The notes: generated by a model not told the origin, from the sequence alone. A stretch of 64,000 nt of DNA from Nocardioides furvisabuli (GCF_021083185.1 NZ_JAIGQB010000008.1:1-64000), one strand, 5' to 3'. Counted from the first letter of the stretch, positions 1 through 11,109 are shown. Translations and numbers: made by a program.

Positions 1-124
1 ACGAGGATCAACGGGCTCATTGGTGGTCGGCACCGCCCCAGCCAGCCAGAAGTGTCACCACCAAACACCCCCTTCGTGTCACCAATGTCCTGATACAGAA
101 CTGTCACCGATGTCTTGAAACACG
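1..124. mobile_element. Probable end of an IS481-like insertion sequence
   Basis: No gene is visible here. The stretch holds three spaced copies of TGTCACC (53, 77 and 102). The last two extend into near-identical 20-mers at 77-96 and 102-121 (TGTCACCRATGTCYTGAWAC). Direct repeats of this kind are what I recall at the ends of actinobacterial IS481-type elements. The motif stops just before the stop codon of the next gene at 129, so the element body would lie outside the window to the left. The family assignment is from memory and not certain. Confidence 0.4.
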
Positions 125-128
125 ACAC

Positions 129-533
129 TCACCCGGCCAGGAAGGACCAGCGCACCTCGCGCCGGTCGTTGTCGACGTTGAGGTCGACCAGGCAGATGCT
201 CTGCCAGGTGCCGAGGGCCAGCCCGCCGTCGATCACCGGCACGGTGCAGTGCGGCGGCACGATCGCCGGCATCACGTGGGAGCGGCCGTGGCCGGGCGAG
301 CCGTGGCGGTGGCGCCAGCGATCATCGGCCGGCAGCACGTCCTGCAGCGCGGCCAGCAGGTCGTCGTCGGAGCCGGCCCCGGTCTCGATGATCGCGATGC
401 CCGCGGTCGCGTGCGGGACGAAGACCTGGAGCAGACCGTCCCCGCGGCCCGCCACAAAGTCCGCGGCGTCGCGGGTCAGGTCGAGCACCACCTCGTCGGC
501 GCCGGTGCGATAGGTGCGGACCTCACTCTCCAT
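129..533 (-). CDS. YjbQ/UPF0047 family protein (secondary thiamine-phosphate synthase-like)
   Basis: A 134-residue cytoplasmic protein of the UPF0047/YjbQ family, which is compact and about 130-140 residues long. The family signature is visible: HATAGIAIIETG near residue 42, the D/H-rich stretch after it (WRHRHG), HVMPAIV, and GTWQSICLVDL near the C-terminus. Family members have weak thiamine-phosphate synthase activity, but their physiological role is unsettled. The start overlaps the end of the upstream thiamine-binding gene by 11 bp, so the two are probably co-translated. The 3' end lies against a possible insertion-sequence end but the protein looks complete. Confidence 0.85.
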   Translation of the reverse strand: MESEVRTYRTGADEVVLDLTRDAADFVAGRGDGLLQVFVPHATAGIAIIETGAGSDDDLLAALQDVLPADDRWRHRHGSPGHGRSHVMPAIVPPHCTVPVIDGGLALGTWQSICLVDLNVDNDRREVRWSFLAG

Positions 534-828
534 CGCGCAGCGCCTCCTCGATCCGCTCGACCTTGGCGGTGAGCTGCCCGTCGTGGCCGGGGCGGATGTC
601 GGCCTTGAGGACCAGGCCGACGCGCGGGGAGACCTCGGCGACGACGTCGACGGCCCGCTTGACCACGGCCATCACCTCGTCCCACTCCCCCTCGATGTTG
701 GTGAACATCGCGTTGGTCTGGTGCGGCAGGCCCGACTCGCGAACGACGCGTACGGCGGCAGCCACCGCCTCGGTGACCGACCCGCTGGGGTCCTGGGCGA
801 CGGGTGAGATGGAGAAGGCGACGAGCAT
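523..828 (-). CDS. MTH1187/YkoF-like thiamine-binding protein
   Basis: About 101 residues starting MLVAFSISP. This is a small ferredoxin-fold protein of the MTH1187/DUF77 family, whose members bind thiamine or related ligands as oligomers. Recognisable parts are the first beta strand (LVAFSISPV), the helix VTEAVAAAVRVVRESGL, then HQTNAMFTNIEGEWDEVMAVVKRAVD and a final strand near RVGLVLKADIRPG. A longer reading back to 876 adds 16 low-quality residues, so I take the internal ATG at 828. It is coupled to the YjbQ-like gene, which fits a thiamine-related pair. The role is inferred from the family only. Confidence 0.8.
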   Translation of the reverse strand: MLVAFSISPVAQDPSGSVTEAVAAAVRVVRESGLPHQTNAMFTNIEGEWDEVMAVVKRAVDVVAEVSPRVGLVLKADIRPGHDGQLTAKVERIEEALRDGE

Positions 829-926
829 GCGGGCCACGCTAGGACATCGACCTCCAGAGGCGCCCCACGGGTTCAACGTGAGTCACGCCGAGGAGTTCAA
901 CCGGGCGCCGCTGTTGCCCCGAGGCC

Positions 927-976
927 GGTCTCGATACGCCCGCTCGCTGGCGCTCGCGACCTGCTCGATCACCGAG
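927..976. repeat. REP-like dispersed intergenic element
   Basis: Intergenic sequence beginning GGTCTCGATACGCCCGCTCG and ending CACCGAG, with imperfect inverted symmetry (GGTCTCG at the left, CGAGGACC at the right) and an inner CGCTCGCTGGCGCTCG. Sequences of this type recur between genes in Nocardioides-like actinobacteria. The first 13 bases occur again, inverted, at 63291-63303 of this window. Confidence 0.5.
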
Positions 977-985
977 GACCAGGAA

Positions 986-1630
986 TCAGGCGTTCGCGCC
1001 CTGGCCCGGCAGCGCACCCTGGGGGTCGGGCGTACCCCCCTGGCAGCTCGCGCCGAACTCCGGCGCAGTGTGACCGTCGCCGTACTCCTCGAGGAAGAGG
1101 CCGAGCCGCTCGTCATCAGCGCCGTCGAGCGCGAGCTGGGCCTCCCAGACGGTGACGACCACCGGCGACGGCAGGTCCCCGTGGGGCGACATGATGCCGT
1201 TGTCGGGCAGCCGGGCGGCGAGCGCGTCGCGGTCGGACTGCGACAGCTCCGGGTCGTGGGTGATCCAGACGGTGCCGTGCTCGAGGTCGTGGACAGCGTT
1301 CTCGTCGCGCACCGGCTCGTCGTACACACCGCACGCCAGCCAGATCGGGGCGTGCGCCCCGCCGGCAGGCGGCGTCTGGGGGTAGGTCACGTCGCCAATG
1401 GTGTGGGCGCGGTCGTCGATGACGAAGGTCGCGACCTCGCTGAGGTCCAACGCCTGCTGCTCCGCCTCGTCCCCGCGGATCACCCGGTCGACGAGCGGTG
1501 CGGCGAGCGCCGCGCCCATCACGAGGGCGGCGCTGACGCTGGCGAGCACGAGCGGCAAGCGGCTCGGACCGGGCATGACCTCTTCCGTGGCGGGCGGCGG
1601 CACGTCGTACGAGGTGTCGGGGTCGCTCAC
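986..1630 (-). CDS. DUF3105 membrane-anchored protein
   Basis: A 214-residue protein with a proline-rich cytoplasmic start, one membrane segment at about residues 25-48 (LPLVLASVSAALVMGAALAA) and an extracytoplasmic DUF3105 domain. The domain hallmarks are YPQTPPAGGAHAPIW, CGVYDEPVRDENAVHDLEHG and VWITHDPEL; the H-D-L-E-H run is the most conserved part. The function of the family is unknown. A cysteine in the CGVY motif and another near the C-terminus (ASCQGG) could pair outside the membrane. The start is GTG at 1630, just after a possible small ORF downstream of aconitase; no good ribosome site is seen, which suggests coupling to upstream translation. Confidence 0.82.
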   Translation of the reverse strand: MSDPDTSYDVPPPATEEVMPGPSRLPLVLASVSAALVMGAALAAPLVDRVIRGDEAEQQALDLSEVATFVIDDRAHTIGDVTYPQTPPAGGAHAPIWLACGVYDEPVRDENAVHDLEHGTVWITHDPELSQSDRDALAARLPDNGIMSPHGDLPSPVVVTVWEAQLALDGADDERLGLFLEEYGDGHTAPEFGASCQGGTPDPQGALPGQGANA

Positions 1631-1634
1631 GGCG

Positions 1635-1802
1635 TCAGGCTACCGACGTACGCCCAGCGTCTCGCGCGTCGCGCCGGTCCGGCAGCAGCGTCCGCAACCG
1701 GGCGAGGCGGCGGGATCCCTTCCAGGCGGACGGCAGGCGGCCGCCGCCCCCACCGGTGGTGAGGTCGACGGCCGCCTGTGCCCGCGCGAGGAACTCGCGC
1801 AA
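1635..1802 (-). CDS. Possible small ORF between aconitase and DUF3105
   Basis: A 55-codon frame from TTG at 1802 to TGA at 1635-1637, read as LREFLARAQAAVDLTTGG and ending RDAGRTSVA. It starts two bases after the aconitase stop codon, stops four bases before the DUF3105 start, and so fills the gap exactly. The composition (amphipathic start, Arg-rich end) is protein-like, but the start codon is weak and only a poor AAGG lies upstream. I do not recognise it. It could be a coupled micropeptide or chance coding. Confidence 0.3.
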   Translation of the reverse strand: MREFLARAQAAVDLTTGGGGGRLPSAWKGSRRLARLRTLLPDRRDARDAGRTSVA

Positions 1803-1804
1803 GG

Positions 1805-4495
<2,691 letters not shown>

Positions 4496-4591
4496 CAGCC
4501 ACATCTCCTCGGGAGTTCGCGGGTCTGCGTCCATCTTGCCGTCGCACCCTGAGGTGCGGGAAGGAAGGCGACCCTTAGTTCTGACGTCACA

Positions 4592-4611
4592 ATATCTTGA
4601 CGTCAAGATAT
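4592..4611. promoter_or_regulatory. 20-bp perfect palindrome upstream of acnA (candidate operator)
   Basis: ATATCTTGACGTCAAGATAT is a perfect 20-bp inverted repeat. Its core TGACGTCA occurs once more at 4582-4589, 16 bp to the left, so the region looks like one strong and one weak site on nearly the same helix face spacing. It lies between acnA (start at 4495, minus strand) and a plus-strand kinase stub starting at 4635. The shape fits a homodimeric repressor or activator (TetR, MarR or similar). I cannot name the regulator; an AcnR-like role is only an analogy with corynebacteria. Confidence 0.6.
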
Positions 4612-4634
4612 CACAACCGGTCCAGCCTCTGCCC

Positions 4635-4760
4635 GTGCCCACGCTCCTCCACCTCAACGGTCCTTCCGGCGTGGGCAAGTCGACCCTCACCCGCTCGTGG
4701 GCCGGCCGCCACCCCGGCACGCTGCTGTGCGACATCGACGAATTGCGCTCGTGGGTGTCG
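4635..4760 (+). pseudogene. N-terminal stub of a P-loop AAA/kinase-like protein
   Basis: From GTG 4635 the frame reads [20 protein letters not shown] and then the end of a second motif, [14 protein letters not shown]. This is the Walker A and following strand of the small AAA/kinase family found in actinobacteria, normally about 170-190 residues. After about 42 residues similarity is lost in a low-complexity stretch containing CTGGCCGT repeats (4778-4800), and the frame runs antisense into the next gene. No Walker B, lid or C-terminal half remains, so I read it as a truncated gene. It sits 24 bp downstream of the acnA palindrome. Confidence 0.6.
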
Positions 4761-4803
4761 GGCCGGGGCCTGAGGTCTGGCCGTCTGGCCGTCTGGCCCG
4801 GAG

Positions 4804-6306
4804 TCAGAAGCCGAACAGCTTGCCGAGCGCGGAGAAGAACGTGTTGAACGTCCGGACGATCGGATTGCTCGACCCGCCGGTCGCGGACTTCTGCCAGAAG
4901 AGCTGGTGGCTCCCGGTGAACTCGTCGTCGACGAGCGGCGTCCTGCCCCACAGGTAGGGCCAGAACACCTCGGTCCGGTTGACCCCGACGGCGAGCCGGG
5001 AGTCGAAGCCCATCACCAGGTTCTGCTCGATCCTGGTGGACCTGCCCCGGGGCGTCGTGGCCACGACGTCGCCGCTGCCCTGGACGATGAGGCTGCCGGT
5101 GCCGGCGAACATGATGTAGCGCACCTGCCACGTCGCGAAGGACTGGATGCCCCACCGCCAGCGGGTCTGGAGCTCCGGTGTCCCGATGACGCCGACGACG
5201 TGCTTCGGGTGCACGACCACCCCCGGGTGGTCCTCGAAGTCGATGCGCATGAGGTAGGCGTCGGGGCTGTCCGGCGTCGCCAGCGTGGCAGAGGTGCCGC
5301 CGCCGTCCCCGGTCACCCGGCTGAGCCCGTAGAGACCCGCCGCGAAGCTGATGAACGGCGACGACCAGTCGTAGAGGAGCCGGCCACGGACGCTGCCCTC
5401 CACCGGACGCACGTGCTCCGATCTCGCAGAGAGCACCTGGCCGTCGGCCAGGTCGACGGCCAGCGTCCGCTGCGCGTCGGTGGTGCTCAGGGTCCCGGGC
5501 CCGTGCGCGGAGCCGGTCGCGAGGTCGATGCGCCGGTGCACACGAGCGACCAGGGGCATCAGCACGAAGTAGCCGACGACGCGCAGGACGAGGGGCAGGA
5601 GCAGGACGAGCAAGGCGATGCCGACCAACCACGGCCACGACCGGGCCCACTGGTCGACCAGCCAGGCCGCACCGGAGTCGCGGGCCGCACGCAGGCTGCG
5701 CTGCTCCGCGGTCTTCTGGACGAGCTCGGACTCCGTGTTGTCGATCTGCCGCTCGAGGGTGGACGTCCGGCCGCCGCTGCCCAGACGCAGGAGCTTCTCC
5801 TCGCTGCTCAGCTGGGGGTCGCCGAGGATCGCGGCCTGCGCCTGCGCACGGTCGAGGTTCTGCTCAAGCGTGTCGAGCGCCGCGTCGGCCTTCTCGACTG
5901 CCTGCTCGGCCGCGTCGCAGGCATCTCCGGGCAGCACGAGGGAGCCGAGCTTCTCCCAGAAGCCGCACACCTCGTCCTCACGATCGCGCAGGCGCTGCAC
6001 CTCGGCCTGCTTCTCCGAGACGTTCCGGCGCCCGGCCTCGACCTCGGCGGCGATCGAGCTCGTCAGCGACGCGATCGCCGTGCTTCGCTCCTCGGCCGCC
6101 CGACGCCTCAGGTCCTCGAGGTCTGCCTGCAGGGCGGCCCGCTCCTCGGTGACCTGCTCCAGCCGCTCCCGGTCGGCGACGGCCTCGCTCACGGTCGGGA
6201 CGACGGCCTGGACCACGAGGTAGGACAGGAACAGCGCCGCGATCAGGGCGACGAACAAGCCCACCTTCCTCAGGGCGAAGCCGAGGACAACCGCGAGGAG
6301 ACGCAC
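4804..6306 (-). CDS. Membrane protein with coiled coil and AIM24-like C-terminal region, function unknown
   Basis: A 500-residue protein from GTG 6306, chosen because AGGA lies 8 nt before it and because the first residues ([31 protein letters not shown]) form a membrane segment. Residues of about 45-215 are rich in E, R, A and Q with heptad spacing, so probably coiled coil; they include two cysteines ([15 protein letters not shown]). A second membrane segment lies near [23 protein letters not shown]. The C-terminal ~200 residues contain [13 protein letters not shown] and YLWGRTP, resembling the AIM24/tryptophan-rich beta fold. I cannot assign a function. The AIM24 link is tentative. Confidence 0.75.
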   Translation of the reverse strand: MRLLAVVLGFALRKVGLFVALIAALFLSYLVVQAVVPTVSEAVADRERLEQVTEERAALQADLEDLRRRAAEERSTAIASLTSSIAAEVEAGRRNVSEKQAEVQRLRDREDEVCGFWEKLGSLVLPGDACDAAEQAVEKADAALDTLEQNLDRAQAQAAILGDPQLSSEEKLLRLGSGGRTSTLERQIDNTESELVQKTAEQRSLRAARDSGAAWLVDQWARSWPWLVGIALLVLLLPLVLRVVGYFVLMPLVARVHRRIDLATGSAHGPGTLSTTDAQRTLAVDLADGQVLSARSEHVRPVEGSVRGRLLYDWSSPFISFAAGLYGLSRVTGDGGGTSATLATPDSPDAYLMRIDFEDHPGVVVHPKHVVGVIGTPELQTRWRWGIQSFATWQVRYIMFAGTGSLIVQGSGDVVATTPRGRSTRIEQNLVMGFDSRLAVGVNRTEVFWPYLWGRTPLVDDEFTGSHQLFWQKSATGGSSNPIVRTFNTFFSALGKLFGF

Positions 6307-6459
6307 TTGAGCGATCCTAGGCGAACGGGGACGTGCACCAGGGACGTCGACTCCCACCGGACGTCGGCTGTCCCGACGACCCACGGGTGAAGTCCCTGGT
6401 CGCCGTCGCTGCGCTCGACGACGCAGTCGCTCGCCTCGACCAGCTCGGGACCTCGGTCG

Positions 6460-7827
6460 TCATCCCACCCCGTCCAGGTCGACCGGGCGTGCGGTGTCGC
6501 TGGTCGGACCGCTCTCGGGGTGGAAGTCATCCCGGTAGCGCCGCGCGTAGGCGACTCGGACGCGCTCACGGTCTGGCTCCGGCACGTCGGCCGTCTCGTT
6601 CATCGCCCGGATCAGCTCGGCCTGGCTCCGGAGGGCCAGCGCGGCACTGGGGCGGTGGAGCCCGGCCAGCGACTGCTCGATGTGGTGCAGCACGTCGAGC
6701 AGGTAGATCAGCACGGTCGGTTGCTCCGCCGATGCGATTCTCACCTCGTCGAACGCGATCCCGACGAGCTCCTCGTACGTCGTGGCGTGCGGGACCATCA
6801 GGACCAGGCCGTCTCGTCCGGACAACCGGCGAGACGGTGCCTGCCGACTCAGCAGGTCGGCCAGGACCGTGCCGAGGTGAGACATCGCGTCGTGGGCCGT
6901 GGTGGGGTCATTGATGCCGGGAGACATGGCCTTCAACGCCACGTCCGAGAGCTGGCGCACACCGTAGGCCATGTCCTGCTGCAACGTCCGGGTCTCCCCC
7001 ACCATCACCGCTGCTCGGACTGCCTCGGCGATGTCCGCGATGTCGTCGGGGACGGGAGAGATGTGGCAGATCGGCGTGTGCTGGATGGCGTACTGCCCGG
7101 CGAAGGTGTCCAAGCGCACCGTCGCTCCGGGCGGCAACACAGACAGGAGCACGTCGTAGTCCACGTTCTGCACCCAGCCGTAGGTGGCGAAGCGCACCGC
7201 AGCAGCGCCCTCGGGCAGAGGCGGTGATTCACCCTGCTCGACACCGGACGATTCCGGCTCCGGTTCCGGCCAGGCCGAGCGTGCCTGGGTCAGCACCTCG
7301 TCGGTCACGCGGCGCAGGATCTTCGAGACGTCCATGGAGTGAGCCCCATGGTTGATGAAGGCGACGATCGAGAGGATGGAGACGATTCCGAGCACGACTG
7401 CGAGCAGGATGGAGACGCTCGGGACGACCGCGTCACCCGCATCCTCCAGCGCCCCTCGAACGGCACGCAGCACGACGAGGCAGTACGTGAACGTTCCGAT
7501 GACCAGACCCATCACCCGCTTGTTGAACGGGTCGCGGAACATGCCGTGGACGACGCGCGGTGAGTACTGGCTCGACGCGAGCGAGATGAGCAGCAGGCTG
7601 ACGGAGAACGCGATGCCGGCGAACGTCAGGGTCGCGCCGGCCACCGTGGTCAGCACGGTCCGGGCGCTGTCGACCGTGGCAGTCAGGCGTGGATCGATGC
7701 CGGTCACCAGGGCATCGACCACGAGCATCGCTTCGCCGAGAAGGACGCCGCCGATCACGCAGAGCATGGGGACGAAGAAGAGGCTGCTGCGAAGTCGGTC
7801 GCCCCAGGCCCTCAGTTGAGACAGCAT
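6460..7827 (-). CDS. DUF2254 membrane protein
   Basis: A 455-residue protein of the DUF2254 family. The first ~170 residues hold four hydrophobic segments (SSLFFVPMLCVIGGVLLGEAM, TLTFAGIAFSVSLLLISLASS, KRVMGLVIGTFTYCLVVLRAV and SILLAVVLGIVSILSIVAFIN), with the typical SSQYSPRVV and FINHGAHSMDVSKI. The long cytoplasmic part carries the GYVQ-like (YGWVQNVDYDVL), GQYAIQHTPI and ALKAMSPGINDPTTA motifs that mark the family. Its biochemical role is unknown. It is monocistronic as far as I can see; the 153-bp gap to the next gene holds nothing I recognise. Confidence 0.85.
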   Translation of the reverse strand: MLSQLRAWGDRLRSSLFFVPMLCVIGGVLLGEAMLVVDALVTGIDPRLTATVDSARTVLTTVAGATLTFAGIAFSVSLLLISLASSQYSPRVVHGMFRDPFNKRVMGLVIGTFTYCLVVLRAVRGALEDAGDAVVPSVSILLAVVLGIVSILSIVAFINHGAHSMDVSKILRRVTDEVLTQARSAWPEPEPESSGVEQGESPPLPEGAAAVRFATYGWVQNVDYDVLLSVLPPGATVRLDTFAGQYAIQHTPICHISPVPDDIADIAEAVRAAVMVGETRTLQQDMAYGVRQLSDVALKAMSPGINDPTTAHDAMSHLGTVLADLLSRQAPSRRLSGRDGLVLMVPHATTYEELVGIAFDEVRIASAEQPTVLIYLLDVLHHIEQSLAGLHRPSAALALRSQAELIRAMNETADVPEPDRERVRVAYARRYRDDFHPESGPTSDTARPVDLDGVG

Positions 7828-8185
7828 CTCGCGCTCGTTCCTGTCGCTGGGACCTCGGTCATGGCCACGCGACGGGGCCGGGGCCTCGATGAGGTGGTCT
7901 GATCGAGAGTATGCCTCGTTCTGACATGTGCAGATGTCGGCGCTGCGGGGCCGAACGAGTCCCTAACGTCCGGTGGCTGCGCGATGAGCGGCCGGCTCCG
8001 CGCATCAGCCGGTCGGCGGGGACGCGGCCTCGACCCCGTCGGCGCCAGCGCATGGCGCGAGGACCCGGCTGCCTCCTCGCGGCGGAAGACGCTGCAGCGA
8101 CGAGAGCGTCAGTTCGTCCGCGTCGGTAAGGTCTCGTGCTCTCGACCCTGACGGTCGCGCCGATCCAGCAGTGAGGGACTGAGCC
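7828..8185. other. Divergent intergenic region without a recognisable gene
   Basis: 358 bp between the DUF2254 gene (minus) and polyphosphate kinase 2 (plus). Both strands have short open frames, but they are Arg/Pro-rich and look like GC artefacts. It must hold both promoters; I see no clear operator. The kinase has a ribosome site GAGGGA 7 nt before its ATG. Confidence 0.4.
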
Positions 8186-9304
8186 ATGGGCAAGAAGAAG
8201 TCGGGCACTGGCGCGTGGAGTGCCGACCCGCGAGACGCCCTCAGGGCCCACCCGGACTTCGACCTGTTCCAGATGGACCGTGGCGGCACTCCGGGCTGGG
8301 AGGACGACAAGGGCGCCGCGAAGAAGTTCGGTGCGCAGCGCGGTGGCCTGCTCAGCGAGCTCCAGGAGCGGCTCTACGCCGAAGGCCGGACAGGAGGCAG
8401 TCGGTCGCTCCTGGTGATCGTCCAGGGCCTCGACACTGCGGGCAAGGGTGGCGTCGCCCGGCACGTCATGAGCAAGGTCGACCCTCAAGGGGTGGCTCTG
8501 CGCTCGTTCGGACCTCCGACAGAGGAGGAGCAGCGGCACCACTTCCTGTGGCGGATCGAGAAGGAGCTGCCGGCCCCCGGCCTCATCGGCGTCTTCGACC
8601 GGTCGCACTACGAGGACGTCCTGGTCGCGCGGGTCGATGAGCTCGTCGCGCCCGAGGTCTGGGAGGAGCGGTACGACGAGATCAACGACTTCGAGGCCGA
8701 CCTCGTCGCGGGTGGCACCACCGTGGTGAAGGTCGCCCTGATGATCAGCCACGACGAGCAGGGCATGAGGCTGATGAAGCGGCTCGACCGTCCCGACAAG
8801 CACTGGAAGTACAGCGCGAGCGACCTTTCCACCCGGCGTCGCTGGGACGACTACCAGGACGCCTACGCCGACGTGTTCCGGCGCACGTCCACTGATGTGG
8901 CGCCCTGGTACGTCGTCCCAGCCGACCACAAGTGGTACGCCCGCGTGGCCATCACCGAGATCCTGACCCAGACGCTGATCGACCTGGACCCGAAGTGGCC
9001 CTCGGTCCGTTGGGACCCGATGGTCCAGCGGCGTGAGCTCGCACAGACCTTGAGCACCCGAGCACTCGCCGACTCTCTCAGCGAGACCGACGAGCAGGTC
9101 GAGAAGTCGATCAAGTCCAACCGCGAAGTGCAGAAGAGGGCCGCCCGGGCCAGCAAGGTCGGCGACGGCTCGGATCCGGTCGCCGACGCCGACGCCACGG
9201 CCCGAGAAGCCGAGGCGTACGCGGCTGCTGCCGCCGCGATGGCCGACCAACAGCGCACCCGTCGCCAGAAGGCCGAGTTCCTGGCCGAGCGCGACGGCAC
9301 CTGA
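8186..9304 (+). CDS. ppk2: Polyphosphate kinase 2 family protein
   Basis: A 372-residue cytoplasmic PPK2-type enzyme, which transfers phosphate between polyphosphate and nucleotides. Walker A is GLDTAGKGG at residues 81-89; the Walker B region is FDRSHYEDVLVARV at 138-150; and the lid arginines lie in the RLMKRLDRPDKHWKYS stretch. The core ends at about residue 285. A hydrophilic C-terminal tail of about 85 residues, ending in an Ala-rich stretch (AYAAAAAAMADQQRTRRQK), is longer than usual. Nucleotide preference (AMP, ADP or GDP) cannot be set from sequence alone. It has its own ribosome site and no close partner gene. Confidence 0.9.
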   Translation: MGKKKSGTGAWSADPRDALRAHPDFDLFQMDRGGTPGWEDDKGAAKKFGAQRGGLLSELQERLYAEGRTGGSRSLLVIVQGLDTAGKGGVARHVMSKVDPQGVALRSFGPPTEEEQRHHFLWRIEKELPAPGLIGVFDRSHYEDVLVARVDELVAPEVWEERYDEINDFEADLVAGGTTVVKVALMISHDEQGMRLMKRLDRPDKHWKYSASDLSTRRRWDDYQDAYADVFRRTSTDVAPWYVVPADHKWYARVAITEILTQTLIDLDPKWPSVRWDPMVQRRELAQTLSTRALADSLSETDEQVEKSIKSNREVQKRAARASKVGDGSDPVADADATAREAEAYAAAAAAMADQQRTRRQKAEFLAERDGT

Positions 9305-9401
9305 CGCACAGCTGTTCAGGGGGACATGTCACCGGAGGCCAGGTCCGGACTGCGGGCGGCGGAGCGACACGGCCTGACGCCGGCCCGCGGAGCGTCCCGC
9401 A

Positions 9402-10286
9402 TCACAGCACTCCTGCGCGGTCTTCCTCTGACCGCTCGACCGGTTCATCGTGACTGCCGTGATCACGGCGGCGCCAGGCGATGGCGAGCGCAACGAGCAC
9501 GACCGCCAACAGCGGCAGCCAGGTCGGCACGTGCGCGGCCCACTCGGTGACCGCCCGCTGCGCGGAGTACTCGACGTCGGTGAGGTCGCCCATGCCGAGG
9601 GACCCGGTGAGCCCGGCCGTGCCGTCGTAGCGCAGGAACACCACACCGACGGCGATGAACAGCAAGCCCGCGACCAGTGACGTGGTGTGCACCCGCAGGT
9701 GTCCCCACGTCAGGGTGCGGCCACGCAACCACCGGCGGCGGCCGAGCTCGAACCGGTCCCACAGGGCCGCGAGGACGAACAGCGGAGCCGCCATGCCGAG
9801 GGCGTACACCGCGAGCAGCGCCCCGCCCTTCCACGGCGAGTCCTGGGTGGCCGCGACGGTGAGGATGGCACCCAGCACCGGGCCCGAGCAGAAGCCCGCT
9901 AGCCCATAGACGGCTCCCAGCAGCAGCGTCGACAACCAGCCGTTGTCGCCGCGCGTCGACACCGCCGCTTGGAGCCGCGCGACGCCCGGCACGGCGAATC
10001 CACGTCCGGCCAGCTGGAGCACGCCGAGGCCGATGATGCTCCAGCCAGCGATCGTGATCAGCAGCGGCCGGTGACCATAGAACAGCGACGACGCCGCGCT
10101 CGCACCGGTGCCGAGCGGCACGAGGGTGATGAGCAGGCCAAGGTAGAACACGAACGTCCGGGCCAGGAGTGCTCGGCGGCTGGCGAACGCGTAGGCGAAG
10201 AAGGACGGCAGCAGCAGGGCGCTGCACGGCGACAGCAGCGCCAGGACCCCGGCCGCGAACGCAGCCAGGACTCCGACCTCGCTCAT
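9402..10286 (-). CDS. ccdA: CcdA/DsbD-type thiol-disulfide transmembrane protein
   Basis: A 294-residue membrane protein of the CcdA family, which passes reducing electrons across the membrane from thioredoxin to extracytoplasmic thiol proteins. It has at least six hydrophobic segments. The two redox cysteines sit in LLSPCSALLLPSF (about residue 22) and GLAGFCSGPVLGAIL (about residue 135), matching the usual proline-flanked pair. The tail is charged (WRRRDHGSHDEPVERSEEDR). Its ATG overlaps the stop codon of the upstream DsbA-like gene by 4 bp, which pairs it with that oxidoreductase as likely partner. Confidence 0.9.
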   Translation of the reverse strand: MSEVGVLAAFAAGVLALLSPCSALLLPSFFAYAFASRRALLARTFVFYLGLLITLVPLGTGASAASSLFYGHRPLLITIAGWSIIGLGVLQLAGRGFAVPGVARLQAAVSTRGDNGWLSTLLLGAVYGLAGFCSGPVLGAILTVAATQDSPWKGGALLAVYALGMAAPLFVLAALWDRFELGRRRWLRGRTLTWGHLRVHTTSLVAGLLFIAVGVVFLRYDGTAGLTGSLGMGDLTDVEYSAQRAVTEWAAHVPTWLPLLAVVLVALAIAWRRRDHGSHDEPVERSEEDRAGVL

Positions 10287-11014
10287 CGACCCGCGCCCCC
10301 CGCGTTCTCGGCCACATCGGCGGCCTGCTCGATGGTCTGCTCGAAGACCTCGGTCGGCTGCGCGCCGATGACCGGCACACCGTTGATGACGAACGCGGGC
10401 GTACCGGTCACCCCGATGGCCTGCCCCTCGGCGAAGTCCTTCTCGACGGCCTCCTCGTGCTCGGCGGAGCCGAGGTCACCGCGGAACCTCTCGACGTCGA
10501 GGCCGATGTCCTCGGCCACCGAGATCAGGTAGTCCTCATCGAGGTTGCCGCTGTTCGGCGGCAGCTGCTCGGCGTACATCGCCTCCTCGAACTCCCAGAA
10601 CTTGTCCTGGGCGGCGGCTGCACGCCCGCCACGGGCTGCCACGTGCGACTCCTCACCGAGGTAGGGGAAGTCGCGCCACTCGATGCGCAGCGTGCCGTCC
10701 TCGACGTACTTCTCGACCAGGGTCGGTTCGGTGTCGCGGGCGAACTTCCCGCAGAACGGGCACTGGAACTCCGAGTAGGCGACCATCACGACCGGCGCGT
10801 CGGGCTCGCCCAGCGCCATCGGGTCGCCGGCGTCGCGGCGCACCAGCTCCTCCCACGTCTGCGGCGGCGCGGCCGACTCGGTCGCCGGCGCCGCATCGAC
10901 AGGTCCGTTCGTCTCGTCGTCACCGCTGCCCTCCACGAGCACGAAACCGAGGGCGAGAGCCGCGACAAGGGCGACGATGAGCGGGACGACGGGGGTCGTG
11001 CGCTGTGCAGACAC
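10283..11014 (-). CDS. DsbA-like thioredoxin-fold protein, membrane anchored
   Basis: A 243-residue protein from GTG 11014, chosen because CTGGAG lies 9 nt upstream and because the N-terminus then gives a single anchor (TTPVVPLIVALVAALALGFVLVEG). A disordered linker rich in A, D, E and P follows, then a DsbA/thioredoxin_4 domain. The active site is FQCPFCGKFARD, the cis-proline loop is VTGTPAFVINGVPVIG, and the helical insert lies between. It acts outside the membrane in forming or isomerising disulfides. The next gene, ccdA, is coupled by an ATGA overlap and would recharge it. Confidence 0.9.
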   Translation of the reverse strand: MSAQRTTPVVPLIVALVAALALGFVLVEGSGDDETNGPVDAAPATESAAPPQTWEELVRRDAGDPMALGEPDAPVVMVAYSEFQCPFCGKFARDTEPTLVEKYVEDGTLRIEWRDFPYLGEESHVAARGGRAAAAQDKFWEFEEAMYAEQLPPNSGNLDEDYLISVAEDIGLDVERFRGDLGSAEHEEAVEKDFAEGQAIGVTGTPAFVINGVPVIGAQPTEVFEQTIEQAADVAENAGGAGR

Positions 11015-11109
11015 GAGCAGGAACTCCAGACAGGGGGTAGACGGTGGGTGGACGGGGGCAGTCGGGGATCGTCCGCGACGGTCCGGGGCCTCGGGGGAGC
11101 TCGGCAGGT

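Noticed and set aside
4496..5650. N-terminal extension of aconitase by ~385 codons
   Set aside because: It reads antisense or out of frame through the coiled-coil gene; aconitase homology begins at MASQDSFG and the length is then normal.
7911..8129. A 72-codon frame with CRCRRC start in the gap before ppk2
   Set aside because: Arg/Pro-rich throughout with no conserved pattern; the cysteines alone do not support a zinc protein.
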